Notes: a model not told the origin generated them from the sequence alone. Positions 34,036 through 41,132 are shown, numbered from the stretch's first letter. The stretch: 64,000 bases of DNA from CAXTEJ01 sp964243295 (GCA_964243295.1 CAXTEJ010000008.1:1-64000), one strand, 5' to 3'. Program-made: numbers and translations.

Positions 34036-34454
34036 ACGTCCCGACACCGCTGCTGCTGCTCGGCGCCGTCGTGGCCGGGTGGGTGGTGCAGACCCTGCTG
34101 TCGTGGCGGCAGGCCCGCGCGTTCACGCGCGACACCGCCCGGCTGCGTGAGAGCGGGCAGGTCAGCGTGGGCTCCGGTGGGCGCCGCTACCGCGGCGGCC
34201 GGGCGTTCGTGGCCGTGGCCGTCGACGAGCGCGGCACCGTGCGCGACGCGCTCGTGCTGCGCGGCTGGACGACGACCGCCCGCGCCAAGCCCCTACCGCA
34301 GGTGCTCGGACGCCGCGTCGAGCAGCTGTCGCGCGACGGCGACCTCGCTGACCTCACGGGGTCGGCACGTGAGGCCGCGCGGCAGGCAGCGCAGCTGATG
34401 ATCAGCGCGCGACGGACGCCTCGCGAGCGGGAGGCCACGACGACGACGACGTGA
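34032..34454 (+). CDS. gutM: GutM-like glucitol operon activator
   Basis: A 140-residue protein with one N-terminal membrane segment (PLLLLGAVVAGWVVQTLLSW) followed by a cytoplasmic domain resembling GutM/SrlM, the glucitol operon activator of enterobacteria (QARAFTRDTARLRESGQVSV, RRYRGGRAFVAVAVDERGTV). It sits where GutM usually sits, beside a glucitol-type EII. The GTG start overlaps the regulator's stop. How a membrane-anchored GutM acts is not established; partnership with the SorC regulator is suggested by coupling. Confidence 0.85.
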   Translation: MNVPTPLLLLGAVVAGWVVQTLLSWRQARAFTRDTARLRESGQVSVGSGGRRYRGGRAFVAVAVDERGTVRDALVLRGWTTTARAKPLPQVLGRRVEQLSRDGDLADLTGSAREAARQAAQLMISARRTPREREATTTTT

Positions 34455-34463
34455 CCCCCGCGC

Positions 34464-34489
34464 CGGGGGTGGGTTGCCGCCCACCCCCG
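34464..34489 (+). terminator. Hairpin between gutM and the glucitol-type EIIC (terminator or attenuator)
   Basis: A perfect 10-bp stem CGGGGGTGGG/CCCACCCCCG with 6-nt loop TTGCCG starts ten bases after the gutM stop. As the downstream EII genes continue on the same strand, it may partially terminate or stabilise the EII message rather than end the operon. Confidence 0.55.
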
Positions 34490-34583
34490 CCGCGGGTCCC
34501 GAGAAGCGAGTCAGCGCCGAGTCGGCGCGCGAGCGACACCCTGCAGACGTCACCCCACCCACCCGTTCTCGATGGAGGCAATG

Positions 34584-35210
34584 ATGCCACTCGACAGCGC
34601 AGCGCACCTTCTGGTGACTGCCACCACCCCACCGACCGTGGAGGACCCCGGCGGGTTCTTCGGCGTCCTCGCGCAAGGCGCCGAGGCGTTCATCTCGACG
34701 TTCCAGGAGGGCGCGACCTTCTTCGTCGGCCTCGTCACCGGAATCATCCCGCTGCTGATCGTGCTGCTGACCGCTGTCAACGCGATCGTCCGCCTGGTCG
34801 GCCCCGAGCGGATCGAGCGCCTCGGCGTCGCCGCCGCCCGTCCGGGCATCGGGTGGTACCCCGTGCGCTACCTGGTCCTGCCGATCCTGGCGGTGTTCTT
34901 CTTCACCAACCCGATGGCGTACACGATGGCCCGCTTCCTGCCCGAGCGGTTCAAGCCGGCCTTCTACGACAGCGCGGTCAGCTTCGTGCACCCCATCACC
35001 GGCCTGTTCCCGCACGCCAACTCCGGTGAGCTGTTCGTCTACCTCGGCATCGCCGCCGGCATCACCCAGCTGGGCCTGCCGCTGGGTGACCTCGCGGGCC
35101 GCTACCTCGTCGTCGGCATGATCGTGATCCTCATGCGCGGCATCCTCACCGAGTTCATCACCGCGCGGATGATGGCCCGCCGCACCCGCAACCAGGAGGT
35201 GGCGGCATGA
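34584..35210 (+). CDS. srlA: PTS glucitol/sorbitol-type EIIC (SrlA-like)
   Basis: First membrane component of a glucitol-family EII, 208 aa. The core reads AEAFISTFQEGATFFVGLVT, GIIPLLIVLLTAVNAIVRLV, VLPILAVFFFTNPMAYTMAR and KPAFYDSAVSFVHPITGLFP, each recognisable from SrlA/GutA. ATGs occur at 34572, 34581 and 34584; GGAGG at 34574-34578 gives the best spacing to 34584. The start of the next gene overlaps its stop by 4 bp (ATGA). The family transports polyols with phosphorylation; the actual substrate is unknown. Confidence 0.9.
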   Translation: MPLDSAAHLLVTATTPPTVEDPGGFFGVLAQGAEAFISTFQEGATFFVGLVTGIIPLLIVLLTAVNAIVRLVGPERIERLGVAAARPGIGWYPVRYLVLPILAVFFFTNPMAYTMARFLPERFKPAFYDSAVSFVHPITGLFPHANSGELFVYLGIAAGITQLGLPLGDLAGRYLVVGMIVILMRGILTEFITARMMARRTRNQEVAA

Positions 35211-35797
35211 CGTCGACGACCGACCGTCCCACGAGCCGGGCGAGCTCCGGCCTGGACGGCTTCAACGCCCTGCTCGTGAAGATCGGCCGCTCCGTCGGCG
35301 GCGTCGTGGGCGTCATGTACCAGGCGGGCCGCGACACGATCGAGACCGTCATCCGCAACATCTTGCCCTTCATGGCCTTCATCTCGGTCATCGTCGGCAT
35401 CATCAACAAGACCGGCGTCGGCGAGGCCCTCGCCAACTTCATCAGCCCGCTCGCCGAGAGCCTGCCCGGTCTGCTGGCCATCTCGGTCTTCTGCGCGATC
35501 CCGGTGCTCTCGCCGGTGCTCGGCCCGGGCGCTGTCATCGCGCAGATCGTCGGCGTGCTGCTGGGCACCCGCATCGGTGCCGGCGACATCGCCCCGCAGT
35601 ACGCGCTGCCGGCGCTGTTCGCCATCAACCCCCAGGTCGGCTGCGACTTCATCCCCGTCGGCCTCGCGCTCGGCGAGGCCGAGCCCGAGACCGTCGAGGT
35701 CGGGGTGCCGGCAGTCCTGTTCTCCCGGCTGATCACCGGGCCGATCTCGGTCGTCATCGCCTACGTCGCGAGCTTCGGCCTCTACCAGTCCAGCTGA
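35207..35797 (+). CDS. PTS glucitol-type EIIC2: C-terminal half of SrlE as a separate protein
   Basis: 196 aa corresponding to the membrane half of the EIIBC protein SrlE: YQAGRDTIETVIRNILPFMA, AISVFCAIPVLSPVLGPGAV, LPALFAINPQVGCDFIPVGL and VLFSRLITGPISVVIAYVAS. In E. coli this half is fused behind an EIIB domain. Here it stands alone and precedes the separate EIIB gene, so the protein is both split and reordered relative to SrlE. It overlaps srlA by 4 bp. Confidence 0.87.
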   Translation: MTSTTDRPTSRASSGLDGFNALLVKIGRSVGGVVGVMYQAGRDTIETVIRNILPFMAFISVIVGIINKTGVGEALANFISPLAESLPGLLAISVFCAIPVLSPVLGPGAVIAQIVGVLLGTRIGAGDIAPQYALPALFAINPQVGCDFIPVGLALGEAEPETVEVGVPAVLFSRLITGPISVVIAYVASFGLYQSS

Positions 35798-35840
35798 AAA
35801 CCCCAACCCACCCAGGACGACCGTCGAAGGAGACGAGCAG

Positions 35841-36212
35841 ATGAGCGACTACAAGACCGTGACCGTGGCCAAGGGCAAGGGTGGCTGGGGCGGACCCCTC
35901 ACCATCACCCCCACGCCCGACAAGCCGCTGATCTACTCGGTCACCGGCGGCGGCATCCACCCGGTGGCGGCACGCATCGCCGAGCTGACCGGCGGTGAGG
36001 CGTTCGACGGCTTCAAGAGCTCGGCGCCGTTCGACAAGATCGCCGTGGCGGTCATCGACTGCGGCGGCACCGCCCGCATCGGGGTCTACCCGATGAAGAA
36101 GGTGCTGACCGTCGACATCCACGCGACGTCGCCGGCCGGTCCGCTCGCGAGCTTCATCACCGAGCAGCTGTTCGTCTCCGGCGTGAAGCCGGACGACGTG
36201 ATCCCGTCGTGA
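35841..36212 (+). CDS. PTS glucitol-type EIIB (N-terminal part of SrlE as a separate protein)
   Basis: 123 aa matching the SrlE N-terminal domain: VAKGKGGWGGPLTITPTPDK, LTGGEAFDGFKSSAPFDKI and AVAVIDCGGTARIGVYPMKK, with the phospho-Cys at Cys74 in the IDCGGT motif, then DIHATSPAGPLASFITEQLF. It ends VSGVKPDDVIPS, just where SrlE would enter its linker to the membrane domain. AAGGAG precedes the ATG. It receives phosphate from the EIIA whose GTG overlaps its stop. Confidence 0.9.
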   Translation: MSDYKTVTVAKGKGGWGGPLTITPTPDKPLIYSVTGGGIHPVAARIAELTGGEAFDGFKSSAPFDKIAVAVIDCGGTARIGVYPMKKVLTVDIHATSPAGPLASFITEQLFVSGVKPDDVIPS

Positions 36213-36652
36213 GCGGGACCGTGCCGGCCGCGACGGCGACCGGCGAGCGCACGGTGTACGCCACCACCATCACGGCCGTCGGCCCGATGGTGACCGAGTT
36301 CGTGGCGGCGGGGGTGCTCGTGCTGTTCGGCGAGCAGGCCCCGAGCGAGCTGCACGAGTTCTCGGTGCTGCACCGCGTCGACCCCGCCGCCCAGCCGGAC
36401 GGTGACGGCCCGCGGGCCGGTGACGTCGTCCGGCTCGGCGGGGTCGAGCTTCCCGTGCTCGCGGTCGGGTCGGTCGTCGCCGCCAACCTGCTGAACCTCG
36501 GCCACCTCGACCTCAAGGCGGACGGGCGCACCGAGCCCGCGATGCCGGGCGACCTGTGCGTGCCCACCGGCTCGCTTCCGGTCGTCGAGGTCGGCCAGAC
36601 CATCACGATCGTCCGCCCGGCCTCGGCCGAGCCGAAGGAGGGCACGCCATGA
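36209..36652 (+). CDS. srlB: PTS glucitol-type EIIA (SrlB-like)
   Basis: 147 aa of the PTS EIIA-Gut family: TVYATTITAVGPMVTEFVAA, ELHEFSVLHRVDPAAQPDG with the probable phospho-His at His55, and VLAVGSVVAANLLNLGHLDL. It is longer than E. coli SrlB by an N-terminal stretch of about 15 residues and an acidic loop. It transfers phosphate from HPr to the EIIB before it. Its stop overlaps the ATG of the DXR-like dehydrogenase (ATGA), which links uptake and dehydrogenase translationally. Confidence 0.88.
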   Translation: MSGTVPAATATGERTVYATTITAVGPMVTEFVAAGVLVLFGEQAPSELHEFSVLHRVDPAAQPDGDGPRAGDVVRLGGVELPVLAVGSVVAANLLNLGHLDLKADGRTEPAMPGDLCVPTGSLPVVEVGQTITIVRPASAEPKEGTP

Positions 36653-37974
36653 GCTACCGGGATCGGTTGCAGGACAGGCAGTCCAGGCTAGGTCGACCCC
36701 TGCGTGTGGGTCTGGTCGGCGCCGGGCAGATGGGCCGCGGGTTCGCTGCCCAGCTCGGCCGGACGCCCGGCGTCCAGGTGTCGGCCATCGCCGACGTCGC
36801 GCTCGACCGGGCTCGTGAGGCCCTGGCGGGGCTGGGCGCCGGGGAGGTGCAGGCGAGCGGCGCCGCCGCCCGCGCCCGGGCGGTCGAGGACGGCGGCGCG
36901 GTGGCCGTCGACGACGCGGCCGAGCTGGTCGAGCTGGCGATCGACGTCGTCGTCGAGGCGACCGGCGTCCCCGAGATCGGGGCGCAGGTGATCATGTCGT
37001 CGCTGCTGGCCGGTCGCGACGTCGCGACGCTGAACGTCGAGTGCGACGTCACCGTGGGGGCGCTGCTGCACCGGCTGTCAGCCAGCACGGGCAACGTCTA
37101 CTCGGTGTGCCGCGGCGACGAGCCGGTCGAGACCAAGATCCTCGTCGACCACGCCCGTGACCTCGGCTTCGACGTCGTCTGCGCGGGCAAGGGCAAGAAC
37201 AACCCGCTCGACCAGCGGGCCACCCCGGCCAGCCTGACCGCCGAGGCGACCGCCAAGGGCATGAACCCCAAGATGCTCTGCAGCTTCGTCGACGGCAGCA
37301 AGGCCATGATCGAGATGGCGGCGCTGGCCAACACCACGGGCCTCGGCGTCAGCACCCGCGGCATGCACGGTCCCGCGTCGACGGTGCCCGACCTGCACCG
37401 CACCTTCGCGCTGCAGGCCGACGGCGGCGTGCTCGAGCGCGGCGGCGTCGTCGACTACTGCACCGGCCCGGTGGCGCCGGGCGTGTTCGTCGTGATCCGC
37501 ACCGACGACGACTACGTCAACCACGAGATGAGCTACCTGAAGATGGGCGACGGCCCCTACTTCAGCCTCTACCGGCCCTACCACCTGGCCAGCATCGAGG
37601 CACCGCTCACCGTCTACGAGATGGTGCTCGACCGGCGTCCGAGCATGGTCGCCGAGCACTGGACGGCGGAGGTCGGGGCCGTGGCCAAGCGCGACCTCGC
37701 GCCGGGTGAGGCCATCGACGGCGTCGGCGGCTCGACCGTGGCCGGCCTGATCGACGCGGCCGCGGACTTCCGGCGCGACGGCCTGGTGCCGCTCGGCGTC
37801 CTGGCCGGTGCGCGGCTGGTCAAGCCGGTGCGCGAGGGGGCGCTGCTCACCACCGACGACGTCGAGCTCGACCAGTCGTCGACCATCGTGGCGCTGCGTC
37901 AGCTGCAGGACCGGCTGGTGACCAGCGACGCACCGACCGCCGCCACCATGCGACGGCTGCTCGGCGCGGCCTGA
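36649..37974 (+). CDS. DXR-like (DRL/COG4091) NAD(P)-dependent dehydrogenase with SAF domain
   Basis: 441 aa. The N-terminal Rossmann domain is RVGLVGAGQMGRGFAAQL (about residues 18-35), followed by a homoserine-dehydrogenase-like catalytic domain with TLNVECDVTVGALLHRL and CAGKGKNNPLDQRATPASLT, and a C-terminal SAF domain (AVAKRDLAPGEAIDGVGGST to GALLTTDDVELDQ). This is the COG4091 family; its Brucella member DRL was shown to convert 1-deoxyxylulose 5-phosphate to methylerythritol 4-phosphate. Other members are uncharacterised, so polyol-phosphate oxidation is equally possible here. It is the last gene of the glucitol-type PTS operon, coupled to EIIA, and an IspD gene follows. Confidence 0.85.
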   Translation: MSYRDRLQDRQSRLGRPLRVGLVGAGQMGRGFAAQLGRTPGVQVSAIADVALDRAREALAGLGAGEVQASGAAARARAVEDGGAVAVDDAAELVELAIDVVVEATGVPEIGAQVIMSSLLAGRDVATLNVECDVTVGALLHRLSASTGNVYSVCRGDEPVETKILVDHARDLGFDVVCAGKGKNNPLDQRATPASLTAEATAKGMNPKMLCSFVDGSKAMIEMAALANTTGLGVSTRGMHGPASTVPDLHRTFALQADGGVLERGGVVDYCTGPVAPGVFVVIRTDDDYVNHEMSYLKMGDGPYFSLYRPYHLASIEAPLTVYEMVLDRRPSMVAEHWTAEVGAVAKRDLAPGEAIDGVGGSTVAGLIDAAADFRRDGLVPLGVLAGARLVKPVREGALLTTDDVELDQSSTIVALRQLQDRLVTSDAPTAATMRRLLGAA

Positions 37975-37983
37975 GCCGCCATC

Positions 37984-38014
37984 CTGCCCGCGCCGGCCAG
38001 GTCGGCGCGGGCAG
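37984..38014 (+). terminator. Terminator of the glucitol-type PTS/DRL operon
   Basis: A perfect 12-bp stem CTGCCCGCGCCG/CGGCGCGGGCAG with 7-nt loop GCCAGGT, ten bases after the DRL-like stop. Confidence 0.75.
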
Positions 38015-38053
38015 GGCGCACCCGGCGTGAGGAGGAGCGGTGCCACGATCGAG

Positions 38054-38059
38054 TAGCGT
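38054..38059 (+). promoter_or_regulatory. -10 element of the island ispD
   Basis: TAGCGT seven bases before the GTG at 38066. The TAG is also the in-frame stop immediately upstream, so translation cannot start earlier than 38057; the fit suggests a leaderless transcript separate from the PTS operon. Confidence 0.45.
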
Positions 38060-38065
38060 CCCGGT

Positions 38066-38824
38066 GTGCCTGCCCGACCTCCCCGACGTCGTGCCGGCGG
38101 ACCGGGGCGCGCGCCCGGCGGCACGGCGCTCGTGCTGCTCGCTGCCGGCGCCGGCACCCGTGTCGGGCGTGAGACCAACAAGGTCTTCCTCCCGCTCGCG
38201 GGCCGGCGGGTGCTCACCTGGTCGCTCGACACCACCGAGCGGCTGCCTGGCCTCCTCACCACCGTGGTGGTGCTGCAGGACCACGACCGTGAGCACCTGG
38301 ACGCCGTCCTGCACCGCGAGGCCCCCGGCCGGGCCGTCGAGGTGGTGCTCGGCGGCGCGACCCGGCACGCCTCCGAGCTCGCCGCCCTGCGGCTGCTCCA
38401 GCCGCGCATCGCGTCCGGCGAGCTCGACCTCGTCATGATCCACGACGCTGCTCGCCCGCTGGCCTCCGCCCGGCTGTTCGCGGCCGTGGCGGACGCCGCC
38501 CGCACCCACGGCGGCGCGCTGCCGGTGCTCGACACCGACGGACTGGTCTACGAGGACGGCGCCCCGGTCGCCGAGCGGCTGGTCGCGGCGCAGACGCCGC
38601 AGGCGTTCTCGGCCGTCCCGCTGCTCGCGGCCTACGAGGCGGCCGCCCGCGACGGCTTCGTCGGCAGCGACACCGCCTCCTGCGTCGAGGCCTATCCTGA
38701 TCTCACCAGCGGCGTCGTGGTGCGCGGGGTGCCCGGTGAGCCGCGCAACGTCAAGATCACCTTCCCTGAGGACCTGTTCGTCGTCGAGCGCCTGCTGGCC
38801 GATGCCGGATGGAGGATCCCGTGA
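38066..38824 (+). CDS. ispD: IspD: 2-C-methyl-D-erythritol 4-phosphate cytidylyltransferase, intact copy
   Basis: Couples CTP to methylerythritol 4-phosphate in the MEP pathway. 252 aa. All catalytic motifs are intact: the CTP loop LLAAGAGTRVGRETNKVFLP with its Arg and Lys, MIHDAARPLA with the metal-binding Asp, AQTPQAFSAVPLL, SDTASCVEAYP, and RNVKITFPEDLFVVERLL with the second catalytic Lys. An in-frame stop at 38054 limits the start to GTG 38066 or later. It lies just after the DRL-like gene and faces the degenerate IspD at 39131-39847. A sister reaction on another polyol phosphate (as in TarI-like enzymes) cannot be excluded. Confidence 0.9.
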   Translation: MPARPPRRRAGGPGRAPGGTALVLLAAGAGTRVGRETNKVFLPLAGRRVLTWSLDTTERLPGLLTTVVVLQDHDREHLDAVLHREAPGRAVEVVLGGATRHASELAALRLLQPRIASGELDLVMIHDAARPLASARLFAAVADAARTHGGALPVLDTDGLVYEDGAPVAERLVAAQTPQAFSAVPLLAAYEAAARDGFVGSDTASCVEAYPDLTSGVVVRGVPGEPRNVKITFPEDLFVVERLLADAGWRIP

Positions 38825-39129
38825 GCTCCGAGCACGCGGTGCTGACCTGCAGCGCCTGCGGCGTGCAGGCCGACCACGAGCTGCGCTACACCGGGCGGCT
38901 GCTGCACTCGACCCGCTGCACGGAGTGCGGGCACGTCGTCCGGCACGACGAGCGCGACCTCTACGTGGCCTACCTGCGCGACCTCGAGCACCGTCTCGCC
39001 AGCAAGCCGCGCCGGCTCGCGCGCGCCGCCGCCCGCGACCCGCACGCGTTCGTGCGCGGCCTGCCCGGTGCCGTCGTCCGGCAGCCGGTGAAGCTCGCCA
39101 CCGAGCTGTGGACGCTCGTGCGTCGCTGA
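38821..39129 (+). CDS. Small zinc-ribbon protein of unknown function
   Basis: 102 aa. Two CxxC pairs, LTCSACGVQADHE and TRCTECGHVVRHDE (residues about 8 and 33), form a classic zinc ribbon. The rest is helical and basic (LRDLEHRLASKPRRLARAAA, VVRQPVKLATELWTLVRR). The GTG start overlaps the ispD stop by 4 bp and has GGAGG six bases upstream, so expression is coupled to IspD. I do not recognise the family. Binding of nucleic acid or of a partner enzyme is conceivable but nothing proves it. Confidence 0.75.
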   Translation: MSSEHAVLTCSACGVQADHELRYTGRLLHSTRCTECGHVVRHDERDLYVAYLRDLEHRLASKPRRLARAAARDPHAFVRGLPGAVVRQPVKLATELWTLVRR

Positions 39130-39130
39130 C

Positions 39131-39847
39131 CTAGCGACCGGCCCGGACGTCGGCGAACGACTCGAGCACGCCGACCTCGGCCGCGTCGGCGATCCGGCGG
39201 GCCAGGCTCGGCGCCGCGACCCACCGCACCGGCGCACCGGCCGCCAGCGCGAGGTCGAGCACGTCCCCGGGCTCGACGCAGCCGGCGAGCGCACCACCCG
39301 CCAGCAGCCGGCGCAGCAGCCGCACCGGGATCGCGAGCGGCGAGGCGAGGGCACGCAGGGCGTCGCGGTCGATGGTGGCGCGCACGGCTCCGTCGTCGAG
39401 CGACTTGACCGTGTCGGTGACCGGGCGGGCGGCCGCGTGCAGCGCCTCCGGCTCGGCCTGCGCACGCTGCAGCACCTCGTGCAGGCAGGACGCCGGCACC
39501 AGCGGGCAGCGCGGGTCGTGCAGCAGCACGACGCCCACCTCGTGCCCGGCAGCGGGACCGGTGACCTTCGGCAGCTGGTCGAGCGCCTGCACGAGCGTGG
39601 GCCCGACGCCGGGCGCGATGCCCGCGACCCGGGCCCAGGGGATGCCCGCCCGGCCGAGCGCGGTGCGGACGCCGTCCGCGCGGTCAGGGGTCGTCGTGAC
39701 GAGCACCCGGGCGCCGGGCAGCGCCGCGAGCGCCCGGGCGGCGTGGACGTAGAGCGGCTCGCCGTTCAGCAGCGTCGACGACAGCGGCTCGGCGTCGCAG
39801 CGCCCGCGTGCCTCCAGCACGGGCACAACCGCGGCGCGCAGGCTCAT
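39131..39847 (-). CDS. Degenerate IspD homologue at the ancestral carD-proximal locus
   Basis: 238 aa, alignable to IspD over its length (AVVPVLEARGRCDAEPLSST, LLHDPRCPLVPASCLHEV, ARPVTDTVKSLDDGAVRATI), but key residues are gone. The glycine-rich CTP loop AAGxGxR is replaced by VLEARGRC, the following Pro-Lys-Gln region by EPLSST, the HDAARP motif by HDPRCP, TPQ by ASP, and the C-terminal NxK-PEDL motif is absent. The frame is fully open, so it is maintained as a protein rather than an obvious pseudogene. It sits where ispD normally sits next to carD. It may be a non-catalytic partner or a decaying enzyme. Confidence 0.8.
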   Translation of the reverse strand: MSLRAAVVPVLEARGRCDAEPLSSTLLNGEPLYVHAARALAALPGARVLVTTTPDRADGVRTALGRAGIPWARVAGIAPGVGPTLVQALDQLPKVTGPAAGHEVGVVLLHDPRCPLVPASCLHEVLQRAQAEPEALHAAARPVTDTVKSLDDGAVRATIDRDALRALASPLAIPVRLLRRLLAGGALAGCVEPGDVLDLALAAGAPVRWVAAPSLARRIADAAEVGVLESFADVRAGR

Positions 39848-39944
39848 GCCGCCACCCTAGGACGCCGGGCCTGGACGCCCGTGGGCGCGCCGGTCAGCCG
39901 GCTGTCGCACCGTGCTGTCGCTGGGCCCTGCCACCATCGCGGAC

Positions 39945-40325
39945 ATGACGGACGCGAGCACACTGGTACGGACGATGTACGAGCGGTTCCAGGCGCGCGA
40001 CTGGGCCCGCGCCGGCGAGGTGCTGCACCCGGAGGCGAGCCTGCGACTGCCGGCCACCGTGGAGCTGATTCAGGGCCGCGCGGCGATCCTGGCATTCATG
40101 GAGCGCTACCCCGAGCCGTGGGGCGACCTCGCGGTGCTGCAGGTGGTCGGGTCGGACGCGTCCGCGGACGCCGGGGCGGGCGTCGCCGTCGCTGCGGAGG
40201 TCGAGGTCGTCGCGCCAGGGGCCACCTTCGGCTGCGCGGGGTTCTGGCAGGTCCGCGACGGCCTGCTGCTGCAAGGGGTGGAGTACTGGGTCACCGTCGG
40301 CGGCGACCAGCCGCCCGAGCGCTGA
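39945..40325 (+). CDS. SnoaL/NTF2-like fold protein
   Basis: 126 aa with a SnoaL-like pattern: MTDASTLVRTMYERFQARDW, HPEASLRLPATVELIQGRAA, AILAFMERYPEPWGDL, VEVVAPGATFGCAGFWQVRD and QGVEYWVTVGG. Members of this fold include polyketide cyclases, epoxide hydrolases and ligand-binding proteins, so no activity is assigned. I chose ATG 39945 because it gives the family N-terminus; frames from 39912 add an unlikely leader. It lies between the degenerate ispD and carD, which are usually adjacent. Confidence 0.75.
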   Translation: MTDASTLVRTMYERFQARDWARAGEVLHPEASLRLPATVELIQGRAAILAFMERYPEPWGDLAVLQVVGSDASADAGAGVAVAAEVEVVAPGATFGCAGFWQVRDGLLLQGVEYWVTVGGDQPPER

Positions 40326-40352
40326 CTGCGGCGTACTGCTCCGGACGCAGAG

Positions 40353-40383
40353 CGGCCCGGCACCCCGTGGGGGCGCCGGGCCG
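40353..40383. terminator. Bidirectional terminator between the SnoaL-like gene and carD
   Basis: Nine-bp stem CGGCCCGGC/GCCGGGCCG extended inside by CCCC/GGGG pairing, between two convergent stop codons. Confidence 0.75.
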
Positions 40384-40389
40384 GACGGC

Positions 40390-40872
40390 TCAGGAGGCGA
40401 GGACCTCGTCGAGGATGGCCTCGGCCTTGTCCTCGGTCGTGGTCTCGGCCAGCGCGAGCTCGCTCACGAGGATCTGGCGGGCCTTGGCGAGCATGCGCTT
40501 CTCGCCGGCCGACAGGCCACGACCCTTCTCACGACGCCACAGGTCGCGGACGACCTCGGCCACCTTGATGACGTCGCCGGAGGCGAGCTTCTCGAGGTTG
40601 GCCTTGTAGCGGCGCGACCAGTTGGTCGGCTCCTCGGTGTGCGGGGCGCGCAGCACCTCGAAGACCCGGTCGAGACCCTCCTGGCCGACGACGTCACGGA
40701 CGCCCACCAGGTCGCAGTTCTCGGCGGGCACCTCGATGGTCAGGTCGCCCTGAGCCACCTTCAGCACCAGGTAGATCTTGTCAACACCCTTGATGGTGCG
40801 GGTCTTCATCTGCTCGATCAGGGCCGCACCGTGGTGCGGGTACACGACCGTCTCGCCGACCTTGAAAACCAT
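40390..40872 (-). CDS. carD: CarD-family RNA polymerase-binding transcription factor
   Basis: 160 aa. The N-terminal RNA polymerase beta-interaction (TRCF-like) domain begins VFKVGETVVYPHHGAALIEQ; the C-terminal helical DNA-binding domain includes TNWSRRYKANLEKLASGD and VVRDLWRREKGRGLSAGEKR, with the Trp that wedges into promoter DNA. It stabilises open complexes at many promoters and is essential in mycobacteria. In many actinobacteria it precedes ispD and ispF; here ispD is degenerate and other genes intervene. A GGGG-type RBS and a TAAAGT -10 lie upstream. Confidence 0.96.
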   Translation of the reverse strand: MVFKVGETVVYPHHGAALIEQMKTRTIKGVDKIYLVLKVAQGDLTIEVPAENCDLVGVRDVVGQEGLDRVFEVLRAPHTEEPTNWSRRYKANLEKLASGDVIKVAEVVRDLWRREKGRGLSAGEKRMLAKARQILVSELALAETTTEDKAEAILDEVLAS

Positions 40873-40899
40873 GTGGAGGTATCCCCTTTCCGACCACCT

Positions 40900-40905
40900 A
40901 CTTTA
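40900..40905 (-). promoter_or_regulatory. carD promoter -10
   Basis: TAAAGT on the minus strand, 27 bases before the carD ATG, within an unusually AT-rich patch for this genome. The -35 region (around 40923-40928) is weak, in keeping with other actinobacterial housekeeping promoters. Confidence 0.5.
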
Positions 40906-41132
40906 GCACGCAGTGCTCGCGTCGCAGAAGGGTCACGGTGGCGTTTGTGCAGGTCAGCGGCATGAGACCGCTCGATGAGGGCTTGACAGGAACGGTGAGC
41001 GCGTGCTTTGAGGCGCCTGCGGTGGGGCGCCGGGGGCGTCGCCGCTACTGTTTCCCCAACGGCGCACCGGCGTCGACCACCCGATCGGCGCACCGGCGCC
41101 GAGCGACGTCAGCACGAGGAGGCAGCGCGCCC

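Noticed and set aside
38040..38438. Alternative frame beginning at GTG 38040 behind GAGGAGGAG
   Set aside because: Despite the good RBS-like sequence the frame gives Ser/Arg-rich residues and overlaps the intact ispD in another frame.
39131..39847. Annotating the carD-proximal IspD as a functional enzyme or as a frameshifted pseudogene
   Set aside because: Key motifs are missing, so a functional call is unsafe, but the frame is fully open, so there is no disruption to justify a pseudogene call.
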